Positions 45,795 through 55,469 are shown, counted from the first letter of the stretch. The stretch is 64,000 bases of DNA from Burkholderia aenigmatica (GCF_902499175.1 NZ_CABVQC010000018.1:1-64000), one strand, 5' to 3'. The notes: a model not told the origin generated them from the letters alone. Numbers and translations are program-made.

Positions 45795-47486
45795 TCACTC
45801 GGTGCGATGCTCATGCGCGTCGTGCGGCGGATGCGACTCCGCAGCGTGTGGATGCGGTGCAGGCGCGTGCTCGGGGGCCGGTTGCCGCGGCGGCTGTGCC
45901 GCGTGTTCCTGAGGGTGCGCTTCGTTGTGCGGCGGCGCCTCCTTGTGCAGTTGCTGCTGGGCCTCGTTACGTTGTTGCGTTGCTTCGCGCTCCTGCTGCT
46001 GCGCCGCATTGTGTTGCTGCATCTCCTCGCGCTGTTGTTGCTCCGCTGCGTTGTGTTGCTGCATTTCCGCGCGTTGCTGCTGTGCCGCGTTGTGCTGTTG
46101 CAGTTCCTCGCGTTGCTGCAGTGCTTCGTTCCGCTGTTGTTGCTGCAATTGCTGTTGTTGCGCGGTTGCGCGATTTTCCTGCGCGGCGCGCTCCTGCTGC
46201 AGCGCCTGCTGATGCTCGTCACGCATCGCGCCGGGCGCATGCGGCGCCGGTGTTTCGGCATGCGGTTCGTTTGCACGGTTCTGCGCGAATGCGTCGGGCG
46301 ACGGCCGCGCGCCGGGGCGCGTATCGTTCGCGCCGAAGTGCGGCATCGTCATCGGCACGGCGCCCGGGCGCTGCTCCATGGCCTGCCCGCGCATCGGCGA
46401 CGCGCCCGGCTGCATCGTGTTGCGTTCGATCGTCGTGTTCGTCGTGTTGTTGGTGACGTTGCCGCCGTAGTTGTTCGTGATGCGCGTGTTGCGGATATTG
46501 GTGATGTTGTTGATCACGGTGGTCGACTTCGTCACGTACGTGGTGTGGTTGTACACCACGGCCGGGCGCTGCCAGCCGCCGTTCCAGCCGGGGCCCTCCG
46601 GACGCGGCGCGCCCCAGTTCATGCCCCATGCATGCCAGCCCCAGTCGTGGTGCCCGAAGATCGCGGCGCCGACGGCGATGCCGACGCCGAACGTGATCAC
46701 GCCGGCGGCAACGACTTCACCCGTGCTGTATGAAGGCGGCCGATATACGTAGCCGGGGTAGGACGAGACGGGCTCGCCGTAGACGACCGTCGGGTTGTAA
46801 GTCGGGACATAGACGACGTCGGGCTGGGCCGATTCGATCTCGATGGCCTGCGCGGGCGGCGGCACGATCGCCGGCCCGGCGTAGACGACGGGCGCGTCGG
46901 TGGCCGGCGTATAGCCGGAGGGTGCGGCCTGCGCGACTTGCGTGACGCGCATCTGGCCGCCCGATCGGAGATGGCCGGACGTCTGCGCGCGCTGGCGCAT
47001 CGCCTGGATCGCGTTCATCACGTCGGTCGGATCGTTGTAGTACGCCTGGCCGAGCGACGTGGTCCAGGCCGGGTTCGACGCCATCTGCGACAGCACCGCG
47101 GGGAACGCGGTCAAGGCCTTGACGGACGGATCCCACGGCTGCGTATCGGCGGCGGTGGCGAGTGCCTGTCCCTTCAATGACGGATTCTGCGTCACCCAGT
47201 TGTTGGCGGCCGTGACCTGGTCCGGGTACGTTGCCCCCGCGAGCACCAGCGCGACGAGCTTGTCGGGGAACAGCGCGATCGGCGCGACCATCTGATAGAG
47301 CTGGTCGGCGGTCGGCGGCGTGTAGGCGACGGGCGTCGAAGCGGGCTGGGCCGCCGCGGCCGCGCTGGCCGGCACGGCGGCACTGCTGTCGCCGTTCTTG
47401 TTGCAGGCCGAGAGGCCGAGCAGCGACACGATGAGGGACGACGCGATCAGCGTTCTGACGGGGCGGTGTGCACGTGTGTTGTTCAT
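45795..47486 (-). CDS. DUF3300-domain lipoprotein with Gln-rich repeat tail
   Basis: A 563-aa protein. A lipoprotein signal (SLIVSLLGLSAC) is followed by an Ala-rich linker and the DUF3300 domain (about residues 55-270: QLYQMVAPIALFPDKLVALV, YPDQVTAANNW). A Gly/Asn/Thr-rich centre follows. The last 180 residues are Gln/Glu/His-rich, including near-repeats of the form REEMQQHNAAQQQ, then a Pro/His-rich end. Probably surface or periplasmic. Function unknown. The start at 47486 gives a proper signal; the upstream frame does not. Confidence 0.85.
   Translation of the reverse strand: MNNTRAHRPVRTLIASSLIVSLLGLSACNKNGDSSAAVPASAAAAAQPASTPVAYTPPTADQLYQMVAPIALFPDKLVALVLAGATYPDQVTAANNWVTQNPSLKGQALATAADTQPWDPSVKALTAFPAVLSQMASNPAWTTSLGQAYYNDPTDVMNAIQAMRQRAQTSGHLRSGGQMRVTQVAQAAPSGYTPATDAPVVYAGPAIVPPPAQAIEIESAQPDVVYVPTYNPTVVYGEPVSSYPGYVYRPPSYSTGEVVAAGVITFGVGIAVGAAIFGHHDWGWHAWGMNWGAPRPEGPGWNGGWQRPAVVYNHTTYVTKSTTVINNITNIRNTRITNNYGGNVTNNTTNTTIERNTMQPGASPMRGQAMEQRPGAVPMTMPHFGANDTRPGARPSPDAFAQNRANEPHAETPAPHAPGAMRDEHQQALQQERAAQENRATAQQQQLQQQQRNEALQQREELQQHNAAQQQRAEMQQHNAAEQQQREEMQQHNAAQQQEREATQQRNEAQQQLHKEAPPHNEAHPQEHAAQPPRQPAPEHAPAPHPHAAESHPPHDAHEHRTE
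45948..46150 (-). repeat. Degenerate tandem coding repeat (39-42 bp unit)
   Basis: Within the DUF3300 gene, units of 13-14 codons repeat: REELQQHNAAQQQ, RAEMQQHNAAEQQQ, REEMQQHNAAQQQE, REATQQRNEAQQQ. The encoded stretch is a Gln-rich helix or coiled coil. Such arrays are prone to copy-number change. Confidence 0.75.
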
Positions 47487-47936
47487 GTTGTTCGTTCGGT
47501 GTTGTGTCGGCGTTGGCAGGCACGCGGGCCGCGCGATCGGCTTGAGCACTGTGCCGCGACCGTCCGCGTCTGCTCCGGGGGCATCGGCCGGTGCAGGTGG
47601 CAGGGTCGTGTTCGCATGGTGGCGGTCCCGCGACGAATCGATATATCCAGTTAAACGCGTGACACGCGCGGAAGTTGTCTGGGTGTTGTGTAACAGTGTG
47701 TGTGCCTTGCAGTCCGTAAGCAGACTGGCGCCGCCCGGGTAATGGATCTGAAAGTTGTTCGCGCAACGATTGCAAGGTCGGCGAGCGCGTCGTCGCGCCG
47801 GATGCTGCTCCGCGAGATTGCGCGGAACGCAAAAAAACCGCGAGGGCTTGGCAGCCCTCGCGGGTCGTTCAAACGATCACATCCGGTTCGATGCGTGCGC
47901 TAGCGCGCACGCGGAACCGGGGCGGTCATCGGTGCA
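47487..47936. other. 450-bp intergenic region
   Basis: Between the S53 peptidase stop and the DUF3300 lipoprotein start, both minus strand. It holds the peptidase terminator (47831-47863) and should hold the DUF3300 promoter. A short plus-strand ORF (47700-47903) has no recognisable sequence and overlaps the terminator; it is not called. Confidence 0.5.
47831..47863 (-). terminator. Terminator of the S53 peptidase gene
   Basis: On the minus strand CCGCGAGGGCT-GCCA-AGCCCTCGCGG (11-bp perfect stem) is followed by seven T. It lies 74 bp after the peptidase stop. Confidence 0.92.
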
Positions 47937-49769
47937 TCAGCGCGCGAAATCCGGCGTGCTCTGGATGAACGCGTTCAGCTTCGAGATGTTCACGCTGCCG
48001 AAGCCCGTCGTCGCGTCCCAGCCGGCCTTCGCCTTGTAGCCGTAGGTGCCGCTGCCGTTGTTGCCGGACGTGACGTCGTGCAGCAGCGCCGCGTTGGCCG
48101 GGAAGTACTTGTAGATGCTCGACGCGGGGAACCCGAGCGCATTGTTGTTCGCGGACTGCAGCCGCGCCCAGATGCCGGTGAAGATCGGCGCGGCAAGGCT
48201 CGTGCCGCCTTCGTTGTTCAGGTAGCCCGAGCCCCATAGCGTGTTGGACGTCTGGCCGTTCACGACGAGGATCGCACCGGTGCGCAGGTCCGCATCGAAG
48301 CCGACGTCAGGCAGTGCGCGCTTGGTCGATCCGGTGAGGTTCGACGATTGCCACGACGGCGCGGCTTCGTACTTGCTGTACCCGCCGCCCGTCGACCACA
48401 CGGTGCCCGGCTGCCAGCTCGGATCGTTCCACACGATCTCGCTGTTGTACGCGTGGGTCGACGTATTCGTGAAGAGTGTCGTGCCGCCGACCGCAATCAC
48501 GTACGGCGACGTTGCCGGCTCGCTTACCGTGTAGGTCGAGCGTGACGGTGTGCCGCCCGCGCATTCGTACGCACCATGGTCGCCGGCGGATACCGAGAAG
48601 GTTTGCCCCTGCGCGATCGCCTGCTTGAAGATGGTGTCGTCGGTGGCCTGCGAGCCGGTGCTGTTCGCGGACGATTCGCACACGCCGAGGGACACGTTGA
48701 TCACCTTCGCTACGTTGTCGGTCACGGCCTTGTTGTAGGCGGCGGTGATCGCCGTGAGCGTCATCGACGGTGCGACGTAGAACACGACCTGCTTCACGCT
48801 GCCGCCGGCCGCGCCGACGATCGACTGGCTGTCGAGGTTCCATTCGACGGTGCCGTCGGTGTCGGTGTACGAGCTGCCGGACGGACCCGTCTGCACGATG
48901 CTGCTGCTGATCGTGCCGAGGCTGTTGTTCGCGGCGAACGTATTGAGGTCGCTCACCGTCTGCGACAGGTCGCCTTCGGAGATGATGCCGACGGTGGTCT
49001 GCGAGGCCGTCGGCGTGCCGTCGCCGCCGTAGATCGACGAGAATTCGGTCGGGTTGTGCGGCACCGCCGATGCGCCGGCCGGAATCGTCAGGTTGCTGGT
49101 GTTGCCTTGCGGCTGGCTGCCCGCGCCCGTGTGCATCAGCTCGACGTTCTGCAGGCCGAGCACCGCGCCCACGACGCCGCCGATCGCGTTCGGCACCTGC
49201 GCGGCATCGGTATTCGCATAGACGCTGCGGCCGTTACGCGTGAAACGCTTGAGCGTCGTGCGGAACGCGGACTTGATGGTCGCCGCGGTGCCGGACGCGG
49301 ATACCAGCAGGCGGTTCGGCGCGACCACGATGTTCACGAAGCCTGCCTTGCGCAGATGCGCGACGACCGAGGCGACCTGCTGGTCGGTCGGCGCATATTG
49401 CGCCGCGAACTGCGCCGGCGTGAGGAACTGCCGGTATTGCGGTGAACCAGGCGTATGCAGGTCGTGCAGGTATTGGTCGAGTTGTGCTTCGTTGCGCAGG
49501 TTCAACCCGAGCACGATGTCCACCGATTCGCCCGGCGCCAGCTCGACCGCCGCGGCGGCAGCGGCGGCCGTGCTCGCGGCAGGCGCACCGGCCGTGCCGG
49601 CTTCGCTCTGCTGCACGAGCGGCAGGAAGCCCTTGGTGCGCGTTTCCGTCCAGCCGGCAGCCGGCGCGGCATGGACCGTCGCCATGCCGAACGATGCGGC
49701 GGCAGCGGCGGCGAATGCGAGCTTGACGAAGCGAATGTGCTTTTGTTTCTTGTCAGCAACCTGGTTCAT
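47937..49769 (-). CDS. S53-family serine-carboxyl peptidase (sedolisin/kumamolisin type)
   Basis: A 610-aa secreted protease. After a signal peptide (near residues 1-35, cut after VHA) comes the pro-domain (about 55-200: QLDQYLHDLHTPGSPQYRQF). The catalytic domain has the Glu and Asp in TVEWNLDSQSI, the oxyanion Asp in SVSAGDHGAYE, and the catalytic Ser in EGGTSLAAPIF. The C-terminal AGWDATTGFGSVN helps form the calcium site. These enzymes are active at acid pH and are made as zymogens. The promoter should lie in the AT-rich gap upstream. Confidence 0.95.
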   Translation of the reverse strand: MNQVADKKQKHIRFVKLAFAAAAAASFGMATVHAAPAAGWTETRTKGFLPLVQQSEAGTAGAPAASTAAAAAAAVELAPGESVDIVLGLNLRNEAQLDQYLHDLHTPGSPQYRQFLTPAQFAAQYAPTDQQVASVVAHLRKAGFVNIVVAPNRLLVSASGTAATIKSAFRTTLKRFTRNGRSVYANTDAAQVPNAIGGVVGAVLGLQNVELMHTGAGSQPQGNTSNLTIPAGASAVPHNPTEFSSIYGGDGTPTASQTTVGIISEGDLSQTVSDLNTFAANNSLGTISSSIVQTGPSGSSYTDTDGTVEWNLDSQSIVGAAGGSVKQVVFYVAPSMTLTAITAAYNKAVTDNVAKVINVSLGVCESSANSTGSQATDDTIFKQAIAQGQTFSVSAGDHGAYECAGGTPSRSTYTVSEPATSPYVIAVGGTTLFTNTSTHAYNSEIVWNDPSWQPGTVWSTGGGYSKYEAAPSWQSSNLTGSTKRALPDVGFDADLRTGAILVVNGQTSNTLWGSGYLNNEGGTSLAAPIFTGIWARLQSANNNALGFPASSIYKYFPANAALLHDVTSGNNGSGTYGYKAKAGWDATTGFGSVNISKLNAFIQSTPDFAR

Positions 49770-50542
49770 TTGAATTACCCCTCCGGTTGAACATCGAACG
49801 GCACGAACAACAACGGTCGACAGCGGTGCGGATCATGCACCGCCGATTTCTGTCGCACGCGTGCGGATGGCGCGGACGCGACAGGGCCTTTCGCCCGATC
49901 CGGAAAGGTGTTTTTTCTCCGGAGGCGAAATACGGAAAACGCGGTAACGGGAAGGCTGCGCCGCGAAACGACGCAACTGCGCAGCGAATGGCGCGGGCGG
50001 GATTGCTAGAGCAACAGTTTCGGTGTCCTGCTCATTTGATTCGATCCTCAGGCCCGCTGCCGGATGGCAGTTGTCCAATGAGATGCATCGGGATGTTGCA
50101 TGCACCGGCGCGCGAACGATACGGCCGGTGGCGAGCACTTCGGTGCGGCGGAAGCGAAAAAACGTAGAGCGGAAGCGATTGCGTAGTGAGCAATTCGTCA
50201 GATTGCTTGCATCTGACGGTATCAAGAACGAAAGCGAGGTGTCAAACTTTTTTTGATTATATGAAACTAAATTAAAGCGAATAAGTGCAATGTTTTTGAA
50301 AATATTGGCAGTGTTTTGTAATATTCGGAGCCAACAAAGAAAGTAATGCTGAATGCGATTTGCCGATCGTTTCTGGTTCGATGCGTAATGGGTGCGATTG
50401 ACCGATCGTGTTCGACGCGTGACTCGAATCGTCGGGGCGCGCTGGAGAAAGGCGAGTCCGCGCACGGCAGGAAGCGTGGCATGAAGTCGCGAGGTGTCCG
50501 ACATGCCGCATGCCGGCCCAGTCAACGAGGATCGAACCTGAC
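49770..50542. other. 773-bp intergenic region with an AT-rich segment and direct repeats
   Basis: No gene is supported. From about 50220 to 50350 the DNA is clearly more AT-rich than the surroundings. A 17-bp repeat occurs at 50354-50370 and 50393-50409 (TGCGATTTGCCGATCGT against TGCGATTGACCGATCGT, 15 of 17), each followed by TTCGAYGCGT (50377-50386, 50411-50420). Promoters for the divergent peptidase and kinase genes should be here. Confidence 0.5.
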
Positions 50543-51337
50543 GTGATCGATAACGACAAGCTTTGCATCGAAGTGCCCGCGACCTGGAAGGCCGCGCTGG
50601 CGGATGCCCGATGGACGCGACAGACGGAAGGGCAGTCGGATGCCGCGGTGTTCCGGCTCGATGCGCGCGATGGATCGCGCCGATTCATCAAGACCGAACC
50701 GGCGGGGCCGCTGGGCGAACTGCGCGACGAGGCGGCGCGACTGCACTGGCTGACGACGGCGGGTTTGCCGGGTGCGCAGGTGCTCGACGTGGCGTCGGCG
50801 GCGGGGCGCGAGTGGATGCTGCTGAGTGCCGTGCGCGGTGAAAATCTCGAAGTCGCGCAGCTCGCGCCGGCGGCGAAGGTCGCGATCATGGCCGATGCGC
50901 TGCGAGAACTACATCGGCTCGATCCGGCAACCTGCCCGTTCGATCACGGCGCCGCCTCTCGCATCGAGCGTGCCCGTGCGCGGATGCACGCGAGGCTCGT
51001 TGACGAAGATAACCTCGACGATGCGAATACGGGCGTACCGATCGACGAACTGTTCGCCAGGCTTCATGCGAGCCGGCCGTCGATCGAAGACAAGGTCGTT
51101 ACGCACGGTGACGCGTGTCTGCCCAACTTCATGGTTGAAGACGGTCGCTTCTCGGGCTTCATCGACTGTGGACGCCTCGGTGTGGCCGATCGCTATCAGG
51201 ATCTGGCGCTGGCGGCGCGTGATATCGAAGCTGATCTCGGCAGCGAATGGATCGCGCCGTTCTTCGCGCGATACGGGATCGGGCAGCCCGATCCGGATCG
51301 GATTGCTTTCTACCGGCTGCTCGACGAATTTTTCTGA
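50543..51337 (+). CDS. APH(3')-family aminoglycoside phosphotransferase-like protein
   Basis: A 264-aa kinase, the usual APH(3') length. The catalytic loop is [14 protein letters not shown] (Asp in HGD, Asn). The Mg-binding Asp is in [20 protein letters not shown], typical of APH(3') enzymes acting on kanamycin and neomycin. The C-terminal FYRLLDEFF is also typical. A GTG at 50543 behind GAGGA is the best start; an ATG lies in frame at 50510. The gene is alone, with no transposon or integron, so it looks like a chromosomal family member. Actual resistance is not shown by sequence. Confidence 0.85.
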   Translation: MIDNDKLCIEVPATWKAALADARWTRQTEGQSDAAVFRLDARDGSRRFIKTEPAGPLGELRDEAARLHWLTTAGLPGAQVLDVASAAGREWMLLSAVRGENLEVAQLAPAAKVAIMADALRELHRLDPATCPFDHGAASRIERARARMHARLVDEDNLDDANTGVPIDELFARLHASRPSIEDKVVTHGDACLPNFMVEDGRFSGFIDCGRLGVADRYQDLALAARDIEADLGSEWIAPFFARYGIGQPDPDRIAFYRLLDEFF

Positions 51338-51416
51338 GTCCGTTTGATGTTGCGGATGGCGCAGGAGATTGCTGCCTTGTTTCCCGTTTCACCTGAAATC
51401 AGCAGGAATCCTGCTT

Positions 51417-52028
51417 TTACTGTCGTGCACCAGCATGTCGTAGCGCATCCACAGCTTCCGCGTTGTCGTGCGACTGCGCGAGCTGCAGCAGCGACTGGCC
51501 GCGCCGATCGACATGATTCGGATTCGCACCGTGTGCGACCAGGAGCGGGATCAGCTCGAATCGATTGAACAGCGTGGCGAATCCCAGCGCGGTTTCTCCG
51601 GCGCCGTTCGTCTGGTCGATCGGGCATGGCGTGTCGATCAGGCGGCGCGCAATATTGGGTTCGTTCTTGAAGAGGGCGCCCATCAGCGCCGTGTTGCCGT
51701 GACGGTCGCCCGCGCATGCGTTTGCACCGGCCGACAGCAGGTAGTCGAGCGCGGCCGGCTGGCCGTCGTAGGACGCGAGTATCACGGCCGTAAAGCCGTG
51801 ACTGTCGGTGGCGTCGACGGGATAGCCGGCGTCGTGCAATGCGCGCAGGATGTCGACGCGTCCGACGCGGGCGGCATCGAACCAGTCGCCGTCGTAACGG
51901 CGCAGCGCGGCAGGATCGGCTCGCGAATACGCGGGCCGGTCGGGAAGGTGCGCGCAACCGGCGATCGCGGCCAGCGCCAGGGCCGTTGCGATCGAACGGA
52001 TCGCGCGCGTCACGCGTTTGGATTGCAT
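51417..52028 (-). CDS. Ankyrin-repeat lipoprotein (AnkB-like)
   Basis: A 203-aa protein with a lipoprotein signal (LALAAIAGC, acylated Cys about residue 25). About four ankyrin repeats follow, for example DSHGFTAVILASYDGQPAAL and NGAGETALGFATLFNRFEL. It lies 77 bp downstream of the periplasmic catalase on the same strand. In Pseudomonas aeruginosa ankB follows katB and is needed for full KatB activity, so a chaperone or haem-protecting role for the catalase is likely. Confidence 0.88.
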   Translation of the reverse strand: MQSKRVTRAIRSIATALALAAIAGCAHLPDRPAYSRADPAALRRYDGDWFDAARVGRVDILRALHDAGYPVDATDSHGFTAVILASYDGQPAALDYLLSAGANACAGDRHGNTALMGALFKNEPNIARRLIDTPCPIDQTNGAGETALGFATLFNRFELIPLLVAHGANPNHVDRRGQSLLQLAQSHDNAEAVDALRHAGARQ

Positions 52029-52105
52029 GTGGATGTCCTGATGTGTGGGTCAGGTCGACGTGCGCGGCGCAGCCCCGCACGTCGACAGCGACCGGAGCCG
52101 CGGGA

Positions 52106-53641
52106 TCAGTTCTCGCTCAGCTTTGCCGCGAGCGCTTGCACTTGCCGGACGTCGGCATGAACTGCCTGCGCGAGACGCGTGCCGTAGTCGGCATCGGCCT
52201 TGTAGAAGTACGACAGCATGGCGTACTGGTTGTGCGCGTTCGTGACCTTGCCGAGATCGCCGGACAGCGCGGTGATCAGGTCGTCCCTGTCCTGCTGCGA
52301 CAGGCTGCGGTAGTACTCGCCAGCCTGACGGAACCGCAGCTTCTTGTAGATCGCTTCCTGCTGCGTCGTTCCGCCGAGCGCCATGCGCACGGACTTGTAC
52401 TGCGGATCCGGCGCGAGTTCATGCAGCGTCGACGGTTCGTAGTTCACCTCGCCCTTGCGGTCGCCGGCGTTCATCTTGCCGTCCTGGTTGTTGTTGACCA
52501 CCGGTACGACGGGACGGTTGATCGGCAGATCCATGTAGTTCGCGCCGAGCCGGTACATCTGCGTGTCGGCGTACGCGAACAGGCGATCCTGCAGCATCCG
52601 GTCTTCGGAAGGCTCGATGCCCGGCACGAGTCGCGACGGCGCGAACGCCGATTCCTCGGTCGACTGGAAGTAGTTGTCGGGCACGCGGTTCAGCGTCATC
52701 GTGCCGATCTTGCGCTCGGGGACACCGGTCCACACCTTCGTGTCGTCCAGCGCATCGAAGTCGAACCGATTCAGGTCCTGCGGCGTGAGCACCTGCACGT
52801 ACAGATCCCACTTCGGGAAGTCGCCTTGCTTCAGTGCGCCGTACAGGTCGTTCGTCATCATGTTCCAGTCGCGCCCGATCGATGCGTCGATATCTTGCGG
52901 ACGCAGGCCGTGCACGCCTTGCTGGCTTTTCCAGTGGAACTTCACGTAGTGCACGTCGCCCTGCGCATTGACGAACTTGAACGCATGCACCGCGAAGCCG
53001 TCCATGTGACGATACGAATCGGGCATGCCCGCATTCGTGTACAGCATCGTCAGCATGTTCGTCGCTTCGGGCGTGTTCGCGAAGAAGTCGAACGCGAGGT
53101 TCGGATCCTGCACGCCGGTCACGGCGCTCGGCTTGTTCGCGTGAACGAAGTCGGGGAACTTGATGCCGTCGCGAATGAAGAACACAGGCCAGTTGATGCC
53201 GACCATGTCCCAGTTGCCCTGCTGCGTATAGAACTTCACCGCGAAGCCGCGCGGATCGCGCGCCTGTTCGGGCGAGCCGCGATAGCCCATCACGGTGGAG
53301 AAGCGCACGAACACCGGTGTGCGGGTGCCCGGCGTGAAGACCTTTGCTTTCGTCAGGCTCGAGATGTCGGCGGTCGGCACGAACTCGCCGAATGCGCCGG
53401 TGCCGCGCGCGTGCACGACGCGCTCCGGAATGCGTTCGCGGTCGAAGCGCTGCAGTTTCTCGATAAGTGCGGAGTCTTGCAGGAGCACGGGGCCGGCAGG
53501 GCCGGCCGTCTGCGAATTCGCGTTGTCGCCGACGGGGGCGCCCGTGTCTCGAGTGAGTTCGGCGGCATGAGGCGACGCGGAAAGTGCCACGCAGATAGCG
53601 GCGACTGCGTGTCTCAGCACACGACTGGAGGATGAAGACAT
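52106..53641 (-). CDS. katB: Periplasmic haem catalase (KatB-like)
   Basis: A 511-aa small-subunit clade-3 catalase with a signal peptide (HAVAAICVALSASPHA, cut before AEL). The catalytic His is in RVVHARGTGAFGEF and the Asn in DMVGINWPVFF. The proximal haem Tyr is in LFAYADTQMYRLG, where the usual RHR/HRLG variant reads MYRLG. It breaks down H2O2 in the periplasm. It is paired with the ankyrin lipoprotein gene. An OxyR site was looked for upstream but none was clear. Confidence 0.94.
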   Translation of the reverse strand: MSSSSSRVLRHAVAAICVALSASPHAAELTRDTGAPVGDNANSQTAGPAGPVLLQDSALIEKLQRFDRERIPERVVHARGTGAFGEFVPTADISSLTKAKVFTPGTRTPVFVRFSTVMGYRGSPEQARDPRGFAVKFYTQQGNWDMVGINWPVFFIRDGIKFPDFVHANKPSAVTGVQDPNLAFDFFANTPEATNMLTMLYTNAGMPDSYRHMDGFAVHAFKFVNAQGDVHYVKFHWKSQQGVHGLRPQDIDASIGRDWNMMTNDLYGALKQGDFPKWDLYVQVLTPQDLNRFDFDALDDTKVWTGVPERKIGTMTLNRVPDNYFQSTEESAFAPSRLVPGIEPSEDRMLQDRLFAYADTQMYRLGANYMDLPINRPVVPVVNNNQDGKMNAGDRKGEVNYEPSTLHELAPDPQYKSVRMALGGTTQQEAIYKKLRFRQAGEYYRSLSQQDRDDLITALSGDLGKVTNAHNQYAMLSYFYKADADYGTRLAQAVHADVRQVQALAAKLSEN

Positions 53642-53968
53642 GACGATGGAACTCCTTGAATCCGATCGGTGGTGGGGAAGCCGACTGAATTAGAAGAGAT
53701 CGTCAGATGATTGGCTAATTGATATTCGATATGTTTCCGATAGCGGCGTCGCCGATGCGGCGCGAGCCCGCTTGTTGTCGGCGCAGACGGTGAATATTGT
53801 TGTGCACGCAATGAGTTGTTGCGTCGCGCTTCGCAAAGCGATCCGCGAGCGTCGAACACCGACGCTTGAACGTGCGATGCCTTGCGTGGGTGATGCGATC
53901 TGCAGATCGAGCATCGGCACCGCGACAGCCTCGGCGAACCCGGCTGCGCGGCACCGATCAACGCGACG
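53642..53968. other. 327-bp intergenic region upstream of katB
   Basis: No gene. An AT-rich part (about 53700-53735, TTGGCTAATTGATATTCGATATG) likely carries the katB promoter. GATA triplets at 53721, 53728 and 53739 hint at an OxyR-type site, but the spacing does not fit the ATAG-N7-CTAT rule, so it is not called. Confidence 0.4.
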
Positions 53969-55456
53969 TCAACCCGCGCCAGTTTGCCACCCGAGCCCGA
54001 GGCTCTTCTGCACCGACACGTAGTCCTTGATCAGTTCCGCCTGCCCGGCGATTACGTTCTGCTGGGCGGACAGCGCTTCGCGTTGCGTATCGAGCAGGTC
54101 GATCATCGATGCGACGCCCGCGCGATAGCGCTCGTCCATCAGCGATCGGGAATGCACGGCCGACGTCTGCACCTTGGTGAGCGCAACGACGTGCTCGCGC
54201 TGGTGCCCGTAGCGCTGCAATGCCGTGTTTGCATCCTGCAACGCACCGAGCACCGCCTTCTGATAATTCGCTTCCGCTTCGTCGCGCGATGCTTCGGCCG
54301 CGCGCACTGCGCCGCGCGTCCGCCCGAAGTCGAGAATGTTCCATTGCAGATAGGGCGCGCCGACCCACGTGAAGTTCTGCTTGCGGAACAGGTGGCCCGG
54401 GTCGGTCGCGCTGAAACCGAGATCGCCGAGCAGCGTCACCTTCGGGAAATAGTCGGCGACGTGCTCGCCGATCTGCGCATTGCTCGATGCGAGCCGGCGC
54501 TCGGCCGCGCGAATGTCGGGGCGCTGTTTCAGCAGCGTGGCCGGATCGCCGATCGCGACGTTGCCGGGTAGCGTCGGCAGCAGTGCATCCGGTGTCGACA
54601 AGGTTGCGTCGAGCGCACCGGGCGCGCGGCCCGTCAGGATCGCGAGCCGGTCGAGCGATTCCGTCACCTGCGCGTCGAGCGGGATCAGCGATGCACGCGT
54701 GTTTTCGACTTGCGTCGTCAGGCGTTCGATGTCGACATCGGCGGCGACCCCGCGCGCGCGACGCTGCTGCGTGAGTTCGAGCATCGTCTGCTGCAACTCG
54801 GCGGTGCGCTGCGACAGCGCCAGCCGCTGCTGCTGGTCGCGCAGGTCGACATACGCGTTCGCGACTTCGGCTGCGATCGACACCTGCGTATCGGCGAGAT
54901 CGGCGTCGACCGCTTCCGCCTGCGCGGACGCGGCTTCAACTGCGCGGCGCGTGCCGCCGAACAGGTCGATTTCCCAGGTTGCGTCGAAGCCTGCCGAATA
55001 GAGCTGCAGCGGGCCTGAGCCGCCCAGCGACGGCGACGTGCCGCCCGACTGGTTCGAGCCGTTCGACGGCAGCAGCGAACCGAGCGCGCTGACGTCCGGC
55101 TCGCGCATGCGGATCGCGGCGGCGGTGGCCGACGATTTCGGCAACTGCGCCGCGCGCTGTTGCGACAGCTGCGCGCGCGATGCGCGCAAGCGGGCCTGCG
55201 CAGCGTGCAGGTCGGGGTTGTACACGAGTGCGGCGGTGATCAGGTCGTCGAGCTGGCGATCGTTGAGCGCGTGCCACCACGCGCTCGGCGCGGGCGCAGC
55301 GGTGTCGATGCCGGAGGCCGGCGCACGCACGAAGGTCGGGGCATCCGGTGCGGCGGGCGCGCCGCGGTAATCGGGGCCGACCGTGCAGCCGGCGAGCAGG
55401 CACGCAGCCGCGCACAGCGTGAGTGCAGGGCGGCGGGGCAGGGAGAAGGATTTCAT
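53969..55456 (-). CDS. NodT-family outer-membrane efflux lipoprotein
   Basis: A 495-aa OprM/NodT-type channel. The lipobox is AAACLLAGC (Cys about residue 24), followed by TVGPDYRGA, the usual start. Two repeats of the outer-membrane efflux domain make the helical barrel. It is 13 bp after the permease gene and is the third gene of emrA-emrB-tolC. It gives a tripartite pump crossing both membranes. Confidence 0.94.
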   Translation of the reverse strand: MKSFSLPRRPALTLCAAACLLAGCTVGPDYRGAPAAPDAPTFVRAPASGIDTAAPAPSAWWHALNDRQLDDLITAALVYNPDLHAAQARLRASRAQLSQQRAAQLPKSSATAAAIRMREPDVSALGSLLPSNGSNQSGGTSPSLGGSGPLQLYSAGFDATWEIDLFGGTRRAVEAASAQAEAVDADLADTQVSIAAEVANAYVDLRDQQQRLALSQRTAELQQTMLELTQQRRARGVAADVDIERLTTQVENTRASLIPLDAQVTESLDRLAILTGRAPGALDATLSTPDALLPTLPGNVAIGDPATLLKQRPDIRAAERRLASSNAQIGEHVADYFPKVTLLGDLGFSATDPGHLFRKQNFTWVGAPYLQWNILDFGRTRGAVRAAEASRDEAEANYQKAVLGALQDANTALQRYGHQREHVVALTKVQTSAVHSRSLMDERYRAGVASMIDLLDTQREALSAQQNVIAGQAELIKDYVSVQKSLGLGWQTGAG

Positions 55457-55469
55457 CGCATCAGACGGT

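Noticed and set aside
47700-47903. 67-aa plus-strand ORF in the S53/DUF3300 gap
   Set aside because: No ribosome-binding site or family resemblance, and it overlaps a clear terminator.
50023-50256. 77-aa ORF in the peptidase/kinase gap
   Set aside because: Low-complexity, no start context, and it ends in the AT-rich promoter-like stretch.
53711-53743. OxyR-like site before katB
   Set aside because: GATA elements are present but spacing does not fit the four ATAG/CTAT tetranucleotides.
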